A stretch of DNA of 64,000 nucleotides, taken from Mesorhizobium loti (GTDB lineage Bacteria > Pseudomonadota > Alphaproteobacteria > Rhizobiales > Rhizobiaceae). The stretch lies in NCBI GenBank assembly GCA_002356515.1, contig AP017605.1, forward strand, positions 868,001-932,000, read 5' to 3'. Made by a program: the position numbers and the translations under genes. Under the pieces are notes generated by a model that had not been told where the DNA came from, did not search any database, and saw only the letters and a program-made list of their open reading frames with translations. Each line of letters opens with the position of its first letter. Position 1 is the stretch's first letter. Below, one piece after another: positions 27,636-38,216 of this stretch.

Positions 27636-27857
27636 TCAGCTCTTGCTGGCTTTTTCCTTCACGGCCGAAACGGTCTCGTCGGCACGGTGTTCGACGGTGC
27701 GCTTGTCGTCGGCGACGTCATCGTCCGCCATGCCCTTCTTGAAGCTCTTGATGCCTTTGGCCATGTCGCCCATCAGTTCCGGAATCTTGCCGCGGCCGAA
27801 CACCAGCAGCACGATCACCAGCACGATCATCCAGTGCCAAATCGAAAATGAACCCAT
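27636..27857 (-). CDS. tatA: Sec-independent protein translocase subunit TatA
   Basis: A 73-residue protein: N-terminal helix [20 protein letters not shown], the FGRGKIP hinge, and the amphipathic helix [19 protein letters not shown]. It forms the variable pore of the Tat system. First gene of tatABC; the scpB stop is 179 bases upstream, leaving room for a promoter. Confidence 0.96.
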   Translation of the reverse strand: MGSFSIWHWMIVLVIVLLVFGRGKIPELMGDMAKGIKSFKKGMADDDVADDKRTVEHRADETVSAVKEKASKS

Positions 27858-28036
27858 AGCAAATCTCTCTCGAATGTTTTCCCTGGCGATGATCTATGCG
27901 TTTTCGCGTTGGGATTCAAACACAACAGCGACAGAGTTTATGAAAGGCTGGCGGATGTCACGCATTTTCGGCAAGCCGGCCCGCTACCAAACGGCGCATG
28001 TAAAGGCGTAAAGCCGCTTTTGATAGACGCCCGCGG

Positions 28037-28804
28037 TCAATCTTCCGTGACGCGCGGCGTCAAAAGGCCGAGTTCCTCGAGATCGATATCGGTCAGCGGA
28101 TCCTCGTCCTCGGTCAGCACGTCGGGGTCGGCCGGCGGCTGCGGGATCGAAAAATTCGACGGCATGCGGCCCGAAAGCAGGCCGGCCCCCTTCAGTTCCT
28201 CCATGCCGGGGAGATCACGGATTTCCTCGAGCGCGAAATGGTCGAGGAAGGTTTCGGTGGTGCCGTAGGTAACGGGACGGCCGGGCGTTTTGCGGCGGCC
28301 GCGCATGCGCACCCATTCCGTCTCGAGCAGCGTGTCCAGTGTGCCCTTCGACGTCTCGACACCGCGGATATCCTCGATCTCGGCGCGCGTCACCGGCTGA
28401 TGATAGGCAATGATCGCCAGCACTTCGAGCGCCGCGCGCGACAGCTTGCGCTGCTGCACCGTGTCGCGGCTCATCAGGAAGGCGAGATCCCCAGCGGTGC
28501 GGAACGCCCAAGCGTCGCCGACCCGCACCAGATTGACGCCGCGCCGGGCGTAGACCTGCTGCAGTTCCGCCATGGCCAGGGCGATGTTGATGCCGTCGGG
28601 AAGGCGCGCTGCAAGCTGCTTTTCGCTGACGGGTTCAGCACTGGCGAAGACAATCGCCTCGGCCATCCGCACGGCCTCCGCCATATGCAGGCGCTCGGCC
28701 GGGTTCTGTGCCGGATTCTGGACGGACGCCTGGTCGAGTTCGCCCTCTTCCGGCCCGTCATCCACCTTGAAGGGAATGACCGAAGCGTTGGCGCGTTCGC
28801 TCAT
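28037..28804 (-). CDS. scpB: Segregation and condensation protein B
   Basis: A 255-residue protein with two winged-helix domains: an N-terminal part AIVFASAEPVSEKQLAARLP (residues ~50-70) and the signature AIIAYHQPVTRAEIEDIRGV (~131-150). It partners with ScpA and SMC to condense chromosomes. It follows scpA with a four-base overlap. The acidic C-terminus (DPDVLTEDEDPLTDIDLEEL) is typical of the rhizobial form. Confidence 0.96.
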   Translation of the reverse strand: MSERANASVIPFKVDDGPEEGELDQASVQNPAQNPAERLHMAEAVRMAEAIVFASAEPVSEKQLAARLPDGINIALAMAELQQVYARRGVNLVRVGDAWAFRTAGDLAFLMSRDTVQQRKLSRAALEVLAIIAYHQPVTRAEIEDIRGVETSKGTLDTLLETEWVRMRGRRKTPGRPVTYGTTETFLDHFALEEIRDLPGMEELKGAGLLSGRMPSNFSIPQPPADPDVLTEDEDPLTDIDLEELGLLTPRVTED

Positions 28805-29643
28805 GATGCCACCTCGACTGCCTTGATTGCCGGTGCGCGGCCGCGCAGATAGATCGGCGCGAACGTCTGATCCTGGCGCACATCCATCGTGCCGTCGCGC
28901 ACCAGTTCCAATGTTGCCGCAAAGGAACTGGCGATCGCCGTGCGCCTTTCCTCGGGACTGGTCATGTACACGATCAGGAAACTTTCCAGCGTCGTCCAGT
29001 CGCTGACAGCCCCGACCAGGCGGGTCAGGATGTCACGCGCATCCTTGAGCGACCAGACACCACGCCTGGCGATGGTCACATTGTTGATCGCCTGCTTCTG
29101 CCGCTGCTGGGCATAGGCGGTCAAGAGATCGTAGAGCGACGCGGAATAGGCGTTGCGCTTCTCGATGATGACCATTTCCGGCATGCCGCGCGCGAACACG
29201 TCGCGGCCGAGCCGGTTGCGGTTGACCAGACGCGCCGCTGCGTCGCGCATGGCTTCCAGCCGCTTCAGCCGGAATTGCAGCACCGCCGCCAGTTCCTCGC
29301 CGCTTTCGCCCTCTTCGCCCGGCTGCTTCGGGATCAACAGCTTCGACTTGAGGAAGGCCAGCCACGCCGCCATCACCAAATAGTCGGCTGCGAGTTCGAG
29401 CCGCAGCGTCCTCGCGGTCTCGACAAAGGTCAGATACTGCTCGACCAGCGCCAGGATCGAAATGCGCGCCAGATCGACCTTCTGGGTACGGGCAAGATGC
29501 AAGAGGAGATCGAGCGGACCTTCGAAGCCGGCCACGTCGACGACCAGCGAGGGGTCGCCGGTGACGCGTGAATCGTCATTCTCGGCCCACAGGCGGTCCA
29601 TCGGTGCAGCCTTCGCGGCCTTGCTTTCCAATGTTTCCGCCAC
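28801..29643 (-). CDS. scpA: Segregation and condensation protein A
   Basis: A 280-residue kleisin. VDVAGFEGPLDLLLHLARTQ (residues ~34-53) is the diagnostic N-terminal SMC-neck binding helix; a C-terminal winged-helix region follows (TRLVGAVSDWTTLESFL). The gene lies 21 bases after nagZ and overlaps scpB by four bases, so nagZ-scpA-scpB form an operon. Confidence 0.96.
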   Translation of the reverse strand: MAETLESKAAKAAPMDRLWAENDDSRVTGDPSLVVDVAGFEGPLDLLLHLARTQKVDLARISILALVEQYLTFVETARTLRLELAADYLVMAAWLAFLKSKLLIPKQPGEEGESGEELAAVLQFRLKRLEAMRDAAARLVNRNRLGRDVFARGMPEMVIIEKRNAYSASLYDLLTAYAQQRQKQAINNVTIARRGVWSLKDARDILTRLVGAVSDWTTLESFLIVYMTSPEERRTAIASSFAATLELVRDGTMDVRQDQTFAPIYLRGRAPAIKAVEVAS

Positions 29644-29664
29644 AGCCCTGTCACTTCCTCTTCG

Positions 29665-30684
29665 TTAGGCCACCGCATCGAAATAGGTGGCAAATTCCGC
29701 GCGTATCTCGGTCTCCTCGACCGCATCGCGCTTCTTTATATAGGTCAGGGCCCGCTTTGCACGCTCCAGCGACTTGCCCTCAAGCCCCGTGGTGCGCGAC
29801 GCAATGCCCGCCATCTCCTCGAAAACGCCGTTGCAGTGAAGGACCAGATCGCAGCCCGCCGCAAGGATCGAGGCCGCCTTTGTCGGGAAATCCCCAGAAA
29901 GTGCCTTCATCGAGGTATCGTCGCTCATCAACAGCCCGTCAAAACCGATGTCGCGGCGGATGATCTCGTCGATGACCTTGCCGGATGTCGTCGCCGGGTT
30001 CTTCGGGTCGATGGCGCTATAGACGACATGCGCCGTCATTGCCATCGGCAGGTCGTTAAGCTCCCGGAACGGGGCAAAGTCATGCCGCTGCAGATCGCTG
30101 AGCGAGGCGTCGACTGTTGGCAGTTCGAAATGCGTGTCGGCGAAGGCCCTGCCATGACCGGGAATATGCTTCATCACGGGCAGCACGCCGCCCGACATCA
30201 GGCCTTCGGCGGCGGCGCGGCCGAGTTCGATGACCGCGCGCGGCTCCTTGCCATAGGCGCGCGCGCCGATGACATCGCTGGCACCTTCGATCGGCACGTC
30301 GAGCACCGGCAGGCAATCCGCCGTGATGCCGTAGCGCAGCAGGTCGAAGGCATGCAGGCGCGCCATCAGCCAGGCTGCACGGGCGCCGGCGTCGTGATCG
30401 TCGCGCCACAGCGCGCCAAGCGCGCCGCCGGCCGGATAGTTCGGCGCCAGCGGCGGCCGCAGGCGCTGCACCCTGCCGCCTTCCTGGTCGATGAACACCA
30501 GCGCGTCGGGGCGTCCGATGCAATCGCGCATCTCGGCAACCAGATCGCGGATCTGCTCGGTCTCGCTGATGTTGCGGGCAAACAGGATGAAGGCCCACGG
30601 GCATTCATTGCGATAGAAATTGATTTCTTCGCGGGTGAGCGATTTCCCGGCACAGCCGAGGATCATGGATTTTGATTCGGTCAT
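29665..30684 (-). CDS. nagZ: Beta-N-acetylhexosaminidase NagZ
   Basis: A 339-residue GH3-family enzyme that removes N-acetylglucosamine from cytosolic muropeptides during cell-wall recycling. The motif MKHIPGHGRAFADTHFELP (residues ~168-186) has the His/Asp pair of the flexible loop, and LLMSDDTSMKAL (~245-256) holds the nucleophile Asp. ALVFIDQEGGRVQRLRPP is the substrate-side signature. It leads nagZ-scpA-scpB; the SPOR-domain gene precedes it on the same strand. Confidence 0.95.
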   Translation of the reverse strand: MTESKSMILGCAGKSLTREEINFYRNECPWAFILFARNISETEQIRDLVAEMRDCIGRPDALVFIDQEGGRVQRLRPPLAPNYPAGGALGALWRDDHDAGARAAWLMARLHAFDLLRYGITADCLPVLDVPIEGASDVIGARAYGKEPRAVIELGRAAAEGLMSGGVLPVMKHIPGHGRAFADTHFELPTVDASLSDLQRHDFAPFRELNDLPMAMTAHVVYSAIDPKNPATTSGKVIDEIIRRDIGFDGLLMSDDTSMKALSGDFPTKAASILAAGCDLVLHCNGVFEEMAGIASRTTGLEGKSLERAKRALTYIKKRDAVEETEIRAEFATYFDAVA

Positions 30685-30785
30685 GTCAGGAGTCTAGGGC
30701 TTCGCGCGGCCAAAGGGAATCGTCTGGGGTTACATGCGGTCCAACGCCTGAAATGCTTCCACATGAAAAACGCTGGGCACATGAA

Positions 30786-30818
30786 AAAGCCGGCGCGGCC
30801 TGGGGCCGCGCCGGCTTT
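30786..30818 (-). terminator. Terminator of the SPOR-domain gene
   Basis: Very strong 15-bp stem AAAGCCGGCGCGGCC/GGCCGCGCCGGCTTT with a three-base loop, followed on the minus strand by TTTTTC. It lies 18 bases beyond the stop at 30836. Confidence 0.85.
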
Positions 30819-30835
30819 GATTGGTTGAACGTCGT

Positions 30836-33800
30836 CTAACGCGACACGAAGCAATTGCCGCCGGCAGCCTTGTAGCTGGTGCACAGATTGATCGCATCGT
30901 TGCGCGACTGGGCCGTAACGCGGACGCGGTAGAATGTGCCCTTGCCGGCAATCTCGGCCTTGACGATGTTGGCGGTGCGGCCGGCAAGCACGCTGCCGTA
31001 GCGGCGTTGCAGATCCTGGTAGGTCGACTGGGCGCTTTCCACCGTCGGCTGCGAAGCAACCTGCATCGACCATGAACCGCCACCGGTCGCCGTCGTTGCC
31101 GGATCGATGGACGCGACCTGATCGGGCTTGACTTCGCCGACGACGTCGACCGGCTGGTCGGACGGACGCTGCGGCGCGATCGCAACCTTGGCCGGCGTGT
31201 TGGCCGACTGCGCCTTGGCCTCAGCCTTGGCCGCCGGTTTGGCCGCCGGCTTGAGGGCCGGCTCGTCATCAGACTGGGCGGCGGGCGCCACGGTGCCGGT
31301 CTGGTCGGCATCGGCCGACGGCGCGACATGCTGCGGCGCCGGATCGGTCGGCTCGGCGGCCGCCACTTGCGGTACGGCCGGCGCCGGATCCTCGCGCGGC
31401 ACCAGCGAGCCGTCCGATTTGACCACCATGGTCCTCACCTTGCGCGGCGCAACGGCCACGACATCGGTATTGGTGCCCTTGTCGGCATCCTGGAGCACCT
31501 GCGCGATGCGATCCTCGGACTTGGGCGCGGGCGCCGCCGCATTGGCGGTCGGTGCGGCATTGTCAGCGGGCGCCGCAATGGCGGTCGGCGTGGCATTGCC
31601 GTCATCGGCGCCGCCGACGGCAGCACCTTGGTCAGCAGAAAGATCAACGGCACGGGCCGGATCCTTCGCCTGCACATCCACAGGGACTTCGGTGTTGGTG
31701 ACAAGCTTCTGCTGCACCGGCTCGGCGGGCTTCGCGCCCTTGACCACGGCGTCGTAGACCTTGTTGTCCTGGTTCGGCACCACGGTGCCGCCCGGGTTTT
31801 CCGGCTTGACCTTTATCGGCGAATTGTCGGCCTTAACGATGACAGGGGCTTCGCTGCCGCCCTTGCCGCCGAAAGACAGGGCAAAGGCACCAAGGCCGCC
31901 CGCGATCGCAACGGCACCGACGATGGCGGCAATGAACAGGCCGCGCCGGCCCGATGGCCTGGCCGCTTGCCGCTCGCCGAGACCCGGAACGGACATCGCC
32001 TCGTCCAGTTCGGGATCATAGTCGAGTTCATCGACGGTGAAATCGTCGGCCTGCGAGACCGGCTGGCTGCCGGGCAAATTGTCGAGATCGAAGCCGTCGG
32101 CGGCGTCGGCATAGCCTGTGTTCGCCGCTGTGCGCGCCGGCATTTCCGCCGGCCGCGCCGCATAGGTCCGTGCTTCCGGTTGGAAAGCCGGCTTGGGCGC
32201 TTCATATGCCGGTGCCTGATAGCCCGAAGTGAATCCGGCATTGTAGGATTCGTCGGCATAGGCAGCGCTGCTTGCGGGAGCGGCTGGAGCCGGCGCAACC
32301 TCCACCGAATTCATTTCCGTCAGAAGGCTGGCGAATTCGGCATCGAGATCGTCATAGCCAGCGGTGGCCGGCTCGTCTTCCTCGAAATGCAGTTCCGGAA
32401 TGTCGAGATCGTCCGCCAGTGCCACGACGCGCTCCGGCACATCGACCGTTTCAACATCGGGCATCTCTTCATAGCGCGGGGACTGTCGCGGCGGCGGCGC
32501 GGATGCAGGGGCTGCATAGGGAGCAGCCGCAACCGGCTCGGGCGCATGGTAGGGTGACACAACTGCCACTGCCGGGGTCATTTCCGGCGCAGCGGTCCTG
32601 GCCGCCATCGAAGCGGCCGGCTGCGCGGCAAATGCCGGCTGCTGGGGAACCGGTGTCACGCGGCTCCACGAACGGGTCGGCTCCGTCGGCGCGGGGCGTT
32701 CGGCCAGCCAATCGAGGGAATCGGCCTGATCTTGCCGGGAGGCAGCCTCGTCGCGCGGATCGAGGCTCCTGGCCAGGGCCGCGTCGAACGCATCATCGTC
32801 GAAATCGACATCGAGATGATCGGCGGCATCCGAACCAGGATCCTGGCCCTGAAGTTCGTCCAGCAGCAGATTGTCGAGATCGGCATCGTGAGCGGCATTG
32901 GAGGCATGCAGATCCTCGGGCGCTTGTTCGTCGAGATCCCAGTCGAGATCGCCGACAAGATCGGCCGGTTCCTCGAGGGCTTTTGCAGGCGCGACAGCAT
33001 ATGGAGTAGCATACGACTGAGCGGGAGCGGCAGCCGGCTGAGCCACGACGGGCTGAACAACGGCGGGCTGAGCCACGACAGGCTCCTTGGCCGACGGCGC
33101 CGTGCGCGCCGTCATGGCGCCCAGAAGCGCATTCAGCTCGTCTTCGAGGCTTCGTTCGTCCGCCACGGGGGCCGGCGCCGGCTCGGCCATGATGGCTGCC
33201 GGAGTTGCCGGCACTCTCGGTTGGACCGGGGCAGCCGCAACCTCGGCGACCGGCTCTTCGGCAGGCTCGGCGAACGCGTCGTCCAGGTTCAGATCGAAAT
33301 CATCTTCCGAAGCGGCTTCGGAGCTCGAGAACTCTTCCCTTGTGTCCTCAGCATCGGCGACCGCATCGTCCGCTTGCGCCGCATCGACGGCCACCGGCTC
33401 GTCCGCATGAACGTCGAAATCCATATCGACTTCCGCCATGGCGGCCTCGAAGCGACCGTCGAAATCCTCGTCGGAAATCGCCTCAGCCTCGTTCGCGGCG
33501 GCCAGCACCGGCTCCGGATCGTCGACCGTGGCCGCAGCCAAAGGGCGCTGATCAGCCGAATGGCCGTCCAGCATCAGCTCGTCTTCGAGCGAAAGCGCGA
33601 CCGCATCGTCGAATTCATGCTCAGGGGCCGGCTCGACAGCCACCGGCACTTCGGCAACGGCATGCTGAGGCTCGACCGCCTCGTCCTCGATCTCGACGGC
33701 ATGGTCCTCGATGTGGAAATCCTGATCGAGCGACGCGGCAAGCTCGTCATCTATCCGCAGATCGTCTTCGAAGGGCGAAACGTCTTCAAGCGAACTGGCG

Positions 33801-34237
33801 ACGGCATTGTCGAAATCGGCGTCGAAGGCGGGTTCGACGGATGGCGCGGCTTCGGCCGCGCCGAGATCGGCATGGCTGGCGACGAGCCCCTGGTCATCGG
33901 CACCGGTGAAGTCCAGATGGAAATCGTCGTCGAGCGACAGCGCAAGATCGTCGTCAGCCGCATGCACGCCCGCCGTTTCGAATGCCGGCTCATGAGCCTC
34001 GACAACTGGAGCGGCAACGCCAGCGTCGAAGTCGCCCATCAGTTCCTTTTCGAGGTCGATATCGAAATCGTCCTCTTGCACGGACTGACTGGCGGCAGCG
34101 ACCTGCGGTTCGACCCGCGCCTGCTGCTTGACCGGCTGGCGTGGGTCGAATCCCATGATCCTGGTCAGTTCCGCGAACGGATCATCGTCAGCGATGTCGT
34201 TGTTGTCGGCTACTCTCAGCTGGGTTCTGTCTGCCAT
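30836..34237 (-). CDS. Large acidic SPOR-domain protein
   Basis: A 1133-residue protein (start MADRTQLRVADNN at 34237; an ATG eight codons upstream is also possible). Residues 1-~760 are very acidic, Ala/Pro-rich and probably disordered, with recurring short motifs (DDFDIDLEKEL, EDDFDLNLDDAFAE). One membrane helix follows near residue 770 (GLFIAAIVGAVAIAGGLGAF), and a SPOR domain closes the protein (WSMQVASQPTVESAQSTYQD to the final YKAAGGNCFVSR). SPOR domains bind denuded septal peptidoglycan. It lies between nagZ and argS on the same strand. Confidence 0.85.
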   Translation of the reverse strand: MADRTQLRVADNNDIADDDPFAELTRIMGFDPRQPVKQQARVEPQVAAASQSVQEDDFDIDLEKELMGDFDAGVAAPVVEAHEPAFETAGVHAADDDLALSLDDDFHLDFTGADDQGLVASHADLGAAEAAPSVEPAFDADFDNAVASSLEDVSPFEDDLRIDDELAASLDQDFHIEDHAVEIEDEAVEPQHAVAEVPVAVEPAPEHEFDDAVALSLEDELMLDGHSADQRPLAAATVDDPEPVLAAANEAEAISDEDFDGRFEAAMAEVDMDFDVHADEPVAVDAAQADDAVADAEDTREEFSSSEAASEDDFDLNLDDAFAEPAEEPVAEVAAAPVQPRVPATPAAIMAEPAPAPVADERSLEDELNALLGAMTARTAPSAKEPVVAQPAVVQPVVAQPAAAPAQSYATPYAVAPAKALEEPADLVGDLDWDLDEQAPEDLHASNAAHDADLDNLLLDELQGQDPGSDAADHLDVDFDDDAFDAALARSLDPRDEAASRQDQADSLDWLAERPAPTEPTRSWSRVTPVPQQPAFAAQPAASMAARTAAPEMTPAVAVVSPYHAPEPVAAAPYAAPASAPPPRQSPRYEEMPDVETVDVPERVVALADDLDIPELHFEEDEPATAGYDDLDAEFASLLTEMNSVEVAPAPAAPASSAAYADESYNAGFTSGYQAPAYEAPKPAFQPEARTYAARPAEMPARTAANTGYADAADGFDLDNLPGSQPVSQADDFTVDELDYDPELDEAMSVPGLGERQAARPSGRRGLFIAAIVGAVAIAGGLGAFALSFGGKGGSEAPVIVKADNSPIKVKPENPGGTVVPNQDNKVYDAVVKGAKPAEPVQQKLVTNTEVPVDVQAKDPARAVDLSADQGAAVGGADDGNATPTAIAAPADNAAPTANAAAPAPKSEDRIAQVLQDADKGTNTDVVAVAPRKVRTMVVKSDGSLVPREDPAPAVPQVAAAEPTDPAPQHVAPSADADQTGTVAPAAQSDDEPALKPAAKPAAKAEAKAQSANTPAKVAIAPQRPSDQPVDVVGEVKPDQVASIDPATTATGGGSWSMQVASQPTVESAQSTYQDLQRRYGSVLAGRTANIVKAEIAGKGTFYRVRVTAQSRNDAINLCTSYKAAGGNCFVSR

Positions 34238-34340
34238 TATTGTTCCCGAACTCGCACTCATTCGGACGCCATGGACGTCGCGCAGGGTTGGCCCTTACCA
34301 GCGCAATGTGGGCAAAAGGTGACAGGTTTTTTAGTCAAAC

Positions 34341-36098
34341 CTAACGCATTTCGGTGGGCGCGGCGGCCCCGATCAGCGTCAGGCCGGACGTTAGAACGTC
34401 CGAAACAGCCTGCACCAGCCCTAGTCTGGCATGCGTCAATTGTCGGTCGTTAACCTTAACAAAACGTAAGTCCGGATTATCCGTGCCCCGGTTCCAGTGT
34501 CCGTGGAAACTGGAAGCCAGATCATAGAGATAAAATGCCAGCCTATGCGGCTCCAGCGCAAGAGCGGCGGATTCGATCAGGCGCGGATATTCGGCGAGCT
34601 TGCGGATCAGGCCGATCTCGCCCTCGTCGGTCAGCGAAGCCGCCGCGGCAGCCAGGCTTTTGCGATCGAAATTCGCCTCGCCCAATTGCTCGCTTGCCTG
34701 CCGGAACACCGAATGGCAGCGCGCCGAAGCGTACTGCACATAGAACACCGGATTGTCCTTGGACTGCTCGGTCACCTTGGCGAAGTCGAAGTCGAGCGGC
34801 GCATCGCTCTTGCGGTAAAGCATCATGAAGCGGATGGCGTCGCGGCCAACCTCCTCCACCACTTCCCGAAGCGTGACAAAATCGCCGGACCGCTTCGACA
34901 TGCGGACGGGCTCGCCATCGCGAAACAGCTTGACCAGATTGCACAACAGGACGGTGAGTTTGACCTCATCGCCGGCAATTGCCCTCGCCAGCGCCTCCAG
35001 CCGCTTGACGTAACCACCATGGTCGGCGCCAAGCACGTAGATCAGGTCGACGAAGCCGCGATCGACCTTGTCCTTCAGATACGCCACGTCAGCGGCGAAA
35101 TAGGTGAACGCCCCGTCGGACTTGACCAGCGCCCGGTCCATGTCGTCGCCAACCGCGGTCGAGCGGAACAGCGTCTGCTCGCGATCCTCCCAGTCGTCAG
35201 GCTTCTCGCCCTTGGGCGGCGGCAGCTTGCCCTTGTAGATATGGCCCTTCAGCGTCAGGTCGTTGATCGCCGAACGGATCTTCTTGGCATTGTCTGCATG
35301 CAGCGTGCGTTCGGAGAAGAACACGTCGTGATGCACGTTGAGCAGCGCCAGATCCTCGCGGATCATCGCCATCATCGCGTCGATTGCACGGTCCTTGACG
35401 ATGGCCAGCGCCTCATCGTCCGGCATCTGGAGCAGGCTGCGTCCGAACTCTTTCGCCAGCGCCTGACCGAGAGGAACCAGATAATCGCCAGGATAAAGGC
35501 CGGTCGGAATCTCGCCGATCTCGTCGCCTAGCGCCTCCCGATACCGCAGTATGACCGAGCGGCCGAGCACGTCGATCTGACCGCCGGCATCGTTGATGAC
35601 ATATTCCTTGGTCACGTCGTAGCCGGCAAACGCCATCAGATTGGCGAGCGCATCACCGACAACCGCACCCCGGCAATGGCCGACATGCATCGGGCCGGTC
35701 GGGTTGGCCGAGACATATTCGACATTGGTCTTCCGGCCGGCACCGACCTTCGAGCGGCCGTAATTGCGGCCCTCGCCCAGAAGCGCCGACAGATGCGCCT
35801 GCCAGAAACCGTCCTTGAGCCGGAGATTGACGAAGCCGGGGCCGGCAACCTCTGCGGCGGCGACATCCCCGTCATCGCGCAGCGCCAGTGCCAGCTTCTC
35901 GGCCAGCGCACGCGGATTCTGGCCGGTGGGCTTGGCCAGCACCATCGCCGCATTGGTCGCGAGGTCGCCATGGCTGGCGTCGCGCGGCGGTTCGACGGCA
36001 ATGCGCGACAGGTCCGGCGAAACGCCGTCCTTGTCTTTCAGATCGAGCGCTTCGACAGCCTTTGTGACTCGCGCGGTGAAATCGGCGAAGATGTTCAT
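34341..36098 (-). CDS. argS: Arginine--tRNA ligase
   Basis: A 585-residue class I synthetase. The HIGH-type motif is in [18 protein letters not shown] (residues ~131-148) and the KMSKS-type motif is [13 protein letters not shown] (~383-395). An N-terminal Add-1 domain (~1-90) and a C-terminal DALR anticodon-binding domain complete it. It starts 62 bases beyond the dgt stop on the same strand. Confidence 0.97.
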   Translation of the reverse strand: MNIFADFTARVTKAVEALDLKDKDGVSPDLSRIAVEPPRDASHGDLATNAAMVLAKPTGQNPRALAEKLALALRDDGDVAAAEVAGPGFVNLRLKDGFWQAHLSALLGEGRNYGRSKVGAGRKTNVEYVSANPTGPMHVGHCRGAVVGDALANLMAFAGYDVTKEYVINDAGGQIDVLGRSVILRYREALGDEIGEIPTGLYPGDYLVPLGQALAKEFGRSLLQMPDDEALAIVKDRAIDAMMAMIREDLALLNVHHDVFFSERTLHADNAKKIRSAINDLTLKGHIYKGKLPPPKGEKPDDWEDREQTLFRSTAVGDDMDRALVKSDGAFTYFAADVAYLKDKVDRGFVDLIYVLGADHGGYVKRLEALARAIAGDEVKLTVLLCNLVKLFRDGEPVRMSKRSGDFVTLREVVEEVGRDAIRFMMLYRKSDAPLDFDFAKVTEQSKDNPVFYVQYASARCHSVFRQASEQLGEANFDRKSLAAAAASLTDEGEIGLIRKLAEYPRLIESAALALEPHRLAFYLYDLASSFHGHWNRGTDNPDLRFVKVNDRQLTHARLGLVQAVSDVLTSGLTLIGAAAPTEMR

Positions 36099-36160
36099 GG
36101 GTATTGCTCTGGCGGCTTTATTGCGAATCCGGCTCGTTGGCCGGCAAAATCGCGCCCGCC

Positions 36161-37375
36161 CTAGCTCAAATCCGGGGTGCGGTCAAACAAACGCCTGTGT
36201 TCCTTGAGCGCGTAGGTGTCGGTCATCCCTGCCAGGAAATCGGCCACGCTGCGCGCCTTGATGCGATCGTCGGCCCGGTCCAGCCCCTCGCGCCAGCCAT
36301 CCGGCATGGCGCGCGGATCGGCGAAATAGACGTCGAACAGGTCCCTGACGATCTGCTCGGCGCCGGCGCGCACCCGCATCACCTCCTCGTGCCGGTAGAG
36401 GTGCTTGTAGAGAAACGCCTTCAATTCCTTCTCCGCTGCGCCCATCTCGGCGGAAAAGGTCACCATCGTCTCCCCCGCCGCCCTCACCGCGTCAGCGCTC
36501 TGCGGCCCGACACGCTCCAGATTGGCGGTCGCCGATACGATGACATCCTCGACCATGGCGGTGATCTGCCGCCGCATCAGTTCGTGGCCGGTGCGCACGT
36601 CATCGAGCCCGGGATAGCGTTGGCGCACACCGTCCAGGATCTTCCCCGGCAGCGAAACCGCCTCCAGCATGTCGAGCGTCAGCAGCCCTGACCGCAGCCC
36701 GTCGTCAATGTCATGCGTGTTGTAGGCGATGTCGTCGGCGATCGCGGCGCACTGCGCCTCGATGCCGGCGAACCGGTCGAGTTCGAGATCCTGCAGCTCC
36801 GAATAATCGCGGATCGCCTGCGGCACCGGCCCTTTCAGGCCCTTGCCGCTGGCGTCGGTCAGCGGGCCATTGTGCTTGACCAGGCCTTCCAGCGTCTCCC
36901 AGGTCAGGTTCAGTCCGTCGAATTCGGCGTAGCGCGCCTCCAACCGCGTCACGATGCGCAGTGACTGCGCGTTGTGATCGAAACCGCCCCAGGCCGCCAT
37001 CTTGTCGTTCAGCGCGTCCTCGCCGGTGTGGCCGAAGGGCGTGTGGCCGAAATCATGCACCAGCGCCACCGCTTCGGCGAGATCCTCGTCGCCGCGCAGC
37101 GCCCGCGCCAGCGCACGCGCGATCTGCGCCACCTCTATCGAATGGGTCAGCCTCGTGCGATAATGGTCGCCTTCATGCGCGATGAAGACCTGCGTCTTGT
37201 GCTTGAGCCGCCGGAACGCCGTCGAGTGGATGATGCGGTCGCGATCGCGCTGGAACGGCGTGCGGGTCGGGCTCTCGACCTCGTCGAACAGCCGGCCGCG
37301 CGAGCGCGCCGGATCAGTGGCATAGGCCGCGCGCGGCCGATAGCCGAATCCGATGTCGCCCAACTCATTGGTCAT
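36161..37375 (-). CDS. dgt: Deoxyguanosinetriphosphate triphosphohydrolase-like protein
   Basis: A 404-residue HD-domain protein. The metal-binding histidines and Asp are visible in [20 protein letters not shown] (residues ~72-90) and [19 protein letters not shown] (~103-121), the HD motif. An N-terminal [17 protein letters not shown] matches the dGTPase family. Family members hydrolyse dGTP or other dNTPs. It is divergent from erpA across ~90 bases, a layout common in rhizobia. Confidence 0.93.
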   Translation of the reverse strand: MTNELGDIGFGYRPRAAYATDPARSRGRLFDEVESPTRTPFQRDRDRIIHSTAFRRLKHKTQVFIAHEGDHYRTRLTHSIEVAQIARALARALRGDEDLAEAVALVHDFGHTPFGHTGEDALNDKMAAWGGFDHNAQSLRIVTRLEARYAEFDGLNLTWETLEGLVKHNGPLTDASGKGLKGPVPQAIRDYSELQDLELDRFAGIEAQCAAIADDIAYNTHDIDDGLRSGLLTLDMLEAVSLPGKILDGVRQRYPGLDDVRTGHELMRRQITAMVEDVIVSATANLERVGPQSADAVRAAGETMVTFSAEMGAAEKELKAFLYKHLYRHEEVMRVRAGAEQIVRDLFDVYFADPRAMPDGWREGLDRADDRIKARSVADFLAGMTDTYALKEHRRLFDRTPDLS

Positions 37376-37465
37376 GGCTGATGCTGCCGCAGTTGACTTG
37401 ATCTAGTTGACTTGGCCCCTCGCGCTTCATACCTATCATGTGAAACCGAAAGCAAGGTGACGCCC

Positions 37466-37813
37466 ATGGGCGCTGATGCCAAGACCGCCATGAAAGTGGA
37501 CATGACCGAAGCCGCCGCCAGGCGTATCGCCAAGATTGTCTCTGGCGAGGCCGGCAAGACGGCGCTGCGCGTTTCCGTCGAAGGCGGCGGCTGCTCCGGC
37601 TTTTCTTACAAGTTCGACCTGGTCGACACGCGCAACGACGACGACGTCGCCATCGAGAAGGACGGCGCCACGGTGCTGATCGACGATTTGTCGCTGGTCT
37701 ATATGGGCGGCTCGGTGATCGATTTCGTCGATGATCTGATGGGCCAGTCCTTCCAGATCCGCAACCCGAATGCGGTCGCCTCCTGCGGCTGCGGCACCAG
37801 TTTCTCCATCTAG
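37466..37813 (+). CDS. erpA: Iron-sulfur cluster insertion protein (ErpA/IscA-type)
   Basis: A 115-residue A-type carrier. The three conserved cysteines are in EGGGCSGFSYKFDL and ASCGCGTSFSI at the C-terminus (CGCG). It hands [Fe-S] clusters to target proteins. The ATG at 37466 lies behind an AAGGTGA ribosome-binding site; a second Met inside (MKVDM) would also give a family-length protein. The gene is divergent from dgt. Confidence 0.92.
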   Translation: MGADAKTAMKVDMTEAAARRIAKIVSGEAGKTALRVSVEGGGCSGFSYKFDLVDTRNDDDVAIEKDGATVLIDDLSLVYMGGSVIDFVDDLMGQSFQIRNPNAVASCGCGTSFSI

Positions 37814-37817
37814 CGGC

Positions 37818-38210
37818 ATGCCTGCCATCGGCGCGGTCCGTCAGGTCGCGCTGTCGGCCGGACGCAATCTTGATTCGACGCTTGCCTTCTGGCGCGACGT
37901 GCTCGGCATGGGCGTTCACGCCCGCTACGATCCTCCCGGTATCGCCTTCATCATTGCCGGCGATGTGCGCCTGCTGTTCACCGACGGCATACCGGCCGGC
38001 ACGGTTTATCTCGACATTGCTGGCCTCGAAGCCTTTCACGCCGAGGCCAAGGCCGCGGGCGTCCCCTTCACCGCGCCGCCCGCACTTGTCCATCGCGATA
38101 CCGAAGGCACCTTCGGACCGCCAGGGGAAAGCGAGTGGATGGCCTTCCTAAAGGACCCGGCAGGCAATACGATCGGCCTCGTCGAACGCCACCCGCCGCA
38201 GGAAGAATAG
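37818..38210 (+). CDS. VOC (glyoxalase/bleomycin resistance) family protein
   Basis: A 130-residue single VOC domain: VRQVALSAGRNLDSTLAFWR (residues ~7-26), DVLGMGVHARYDPPGIAFI, and KDPAGNTIGLVERH (~110-123), the last strand with its usual Glu. VOC proteins bind a divalent metal and act as lyases, isomerases or dioxygenases; the reaction here is unknown. It begins four bases after the erpA stop, so the two are co-transcribed. Confidence 0.85.
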   Translation: MPAIGAVRQVALSAGRNLDSTLAFWRDVLGMGVHARYDPPGIAFIIAGDVRLLFTDGIPAGTVYLDIAGLEAFHAEAKAAGVPFTAPPALVHRDTEGTFGPPGESEWMAFLKDPAGNTIGLVERHPPQEE

Positions 38211-38216
38211 ACCGTC

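Noticed and set aside
32732..34453. Plus-strand 573-codon frame antisense to the SPOR protein
   Set aside because: Mirror of the Asp/Ala-rich gene; the SPOR domain and terminator are on the minus strand.
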